Below, one piece after another: positions 5,279-6,295 of a DNA stretch of 6,295 nucleotides. The stretch's first letter is position 1. Every line of letters starts with the position of its first letter. This DNA comes from Actinomycetota bacterium (GTDB lineage: Bacteria > Actinomycetota > Geothermincolia > Fen-727 > Anoxymicrobiaceae): positions 1 to 6,295 of the forward strand of contig PMDX01000214.1 of the NCBI GenBank assembly GCA_003154635.1, in the 5' to 3' direction. The notes under the pieces were generated by a model that was not told where the DNA came from, did not search any database, and saw only the letters and a list, made by a program, of their open reading frames with translations. The translations under genes were made by a program, and so were the position numbers.

Positions 5279-6295
5279 TCAGGCCATTCGCCGCTGGACG
5301 AGCTTCAATATTTCGAACCACATAACGCTTAAAGCCCCGGCTGCCAGCGCGATCAACATCTCGTACCAGTTCAGGAAGCCGAACTTGAAGAGGCTGCGCA
5401 AGGCGGGCACGTACAGCACCAGCATGAGCACCAGCAACGTCCCACCGACTACCACCCACAGAGCCCTGTTGCGCTCGCGGAGCGTCTGCCTGATGGTCCT
5501 GGACCATGAGCGGTTGGTGAGGATAAGTCCCAGGTTGGCGACTACGAGAGTCGTGAACCCCAATGCCCTGGCCTGGAGCTGATTGGAAACCGGGTTGTGT
5601 CCCAGCACCACGCGATATACGACGAAGACCACGATAAGCACGAAAAGGCCCTGCAACAGACTGAGAGCCACCGTACGCTTGCTGAACAGCGGGTCGGAGA
5701 GATCTCTCGGAGGACGCTGCATGATACCCATCTCCTCCGGTTCGCTCTCGAAAACCAGGGAGCACGCCGGGTCTATTATGAGCTCGAGGAACGCGATGTT
5801 GACCGGGAAGAGCGCCAGGGGTAGTTTGAACAGCACCGGCAGAAGCGACATCCCGGCAATCGGAACATGGACCGCGAGGATGTACGCCATTGCCTTTTTC
5901 AGGTTGTCGAAGATACGCCTGCCAAGCCTTACCGCCTCGACTATCGACGAGAAGTCATCGTCCAGGAGCACAAGCGCCGCCGACTCGCGTGCTACGTCCG
6001 TACCCCTGCCTCCCATGGCAATCCCGATATTCGCCGACTTCAGCGCGGGCGCGTCGTTGACCCCGTCCCCGGTCATCGCCACTATCTCGCCGTTATCCTT
6101 GAGGGCGTTAACTATCCGCAGTTTCTGTTCGGGGACGACACGGGCGCAAATGTTAACCGACTTGATTCTCTCGCCGAGCTCTTCGTCGGACATAGCGTCC
6201 AACTCGGGCCCCGTGATGTACTCATCGCGCGGCTCGAGACCGATCCTGCCGGCCACGTCCTGTGCCGTGCCCGGATAGTCCCCCGTTATCATGAC
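5279..6295 (-). CDS. Cation-transporting P-type ATPase, C-terminal 338 residues (truncated)
   Basis: The minus-strand frame is open through the right edge and already in the middle of the protein, so the N-terminal half (actuator domain, first four membrane helices, DKTGT) lies outside. Counting from the edge, residues 1-11 are the MITGD-xxx-TA segment, 51-61 ARVVPEQKLRI, and 75-83 TGDGVNDAP, the magnesium-binding hinge, all standard for the phosphorylation domain. Six C-terminal helices follow, as in type II (Ca2+, Na+/K+, H+-like) pumps. The sixth-helix equivalent reads FLELIIDPACSLVFESEPEE; aligned with SERCA, E171 falls on Asn796 and D175 on Asp800, so two acidic ion ligands are predicted. 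The pump moves a cation across the membrane using ATP; the ion cannot be set without the fourth helix. It ends in the basic tail VQRRMA. It converges on the capA-like gene with a 10-base gap and is probably unrelated in function. Confidence 0.93.
   Translation of the reverse strand, partial: VMITGDYPGTAQDVAGRIGLEPRDEYITGPELDAMSDEELGERIKSVNICARVVPEQKLRIVNALKDNGEIVAMTGDGVNDAPALKSANIGIAMGGRGTDVARESAALVLLDDDFSSIVEAVRLGRRIFDNLKKAMAYILAVHVPIAGMSLLPVLFKLPLALFPVNIAFLELIIDPACSLVFESEPEEMGIMQRPPRDLSDPLFSKRTVALSLLQGLFVLIVVFVVYRVVLGHNPVSNQLQARALGFTTLVVANLGLILTNRSWSRTIRQTLRERNRALWVVVGGTLLVLMLVLYVPALRSLFKFGFLNWYEMLIALAAGALSVMWFEILKLVQRRMA

Noticed and set aside
5232..5765. Minus-strand open frame of 177 codons in another frame of the ATPase gene
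   Set aside because: It overlaps the conserved ATPase frame and its translation (rich in Gly, Arg, Gln) shows no family motif.
5583..6278. Plus-strand open frame of 231 codons opposite the ATPase gene
   Set aside because: It is rich in Ser, Arg and Thr without domains, lying antisense to the conserved hinge and membrane region of the ATPase.

Overview
The window carries six protein genes, two cut by the window edges, packed tightly on GC-rich DNA with strong Shine-Dalgarno sites and one GTG start. No RNA genes, CRISPR array, insertion sequence or phage signature was seen. The style (GC-rich third positions, frequent AGG arginine codons, a cobalamin-type radical SAM enzyme, a nitroreductase-like flavoprotein) suggests an anaerobic or facultative bacterium, perhaps a deep actinobacterial or Chloroflexota-like lineage. 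That placement is inference only.

Left part, minus strand (1-1142): a ferric-reductase/MsrQ-like membrane cytochrome is followed 14 bases later by a nitroreductase-family flavoprotein that runs off the left edge. The two form a probable operon, read from a near-ideal extended -10 promoter at 1216-1224. The natural reading is a soluble flavoprotein and a membrane haem protein that may share electrons. No MsrP-like or molybdenum partner is visible. The cytochrome keeps three of the four expected haem histidines and has a lysine where the fourth would be.

Middle, plus strand (1392-5268): a DJ-1/PfpI-family protein stands alone after a 249-base divergent intergenic region. A 152-base gap with an AT-rich dyad and an extended -10 follows. 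Then come a B12-binding-domain radical SAM enzyme (576 aa, resembling the Ta0216 group) and a membrane-anchored CapA-family protein (492 aa), which overlap by four bases (ATGA) and so are probably translationally coupled. This two-gene unit is the least explained and most interesting part: a probable cobalamin-dependent methylase or C-C bond enzyme tied to a cell-surface CapA-type metallophosphatase-fold protein.

Right part, minus strand (5279-6295): the C-terminal 338 residues of a cation-transporting P-type ATPase, convergent with capA across only 10 bases and cut off at the right edge upstream of its second TGD motif.

Nothing here amounts to a proven new system. The radical SAM-CapA pair and the histidine-to-lysine haem site are the leads worth testing.
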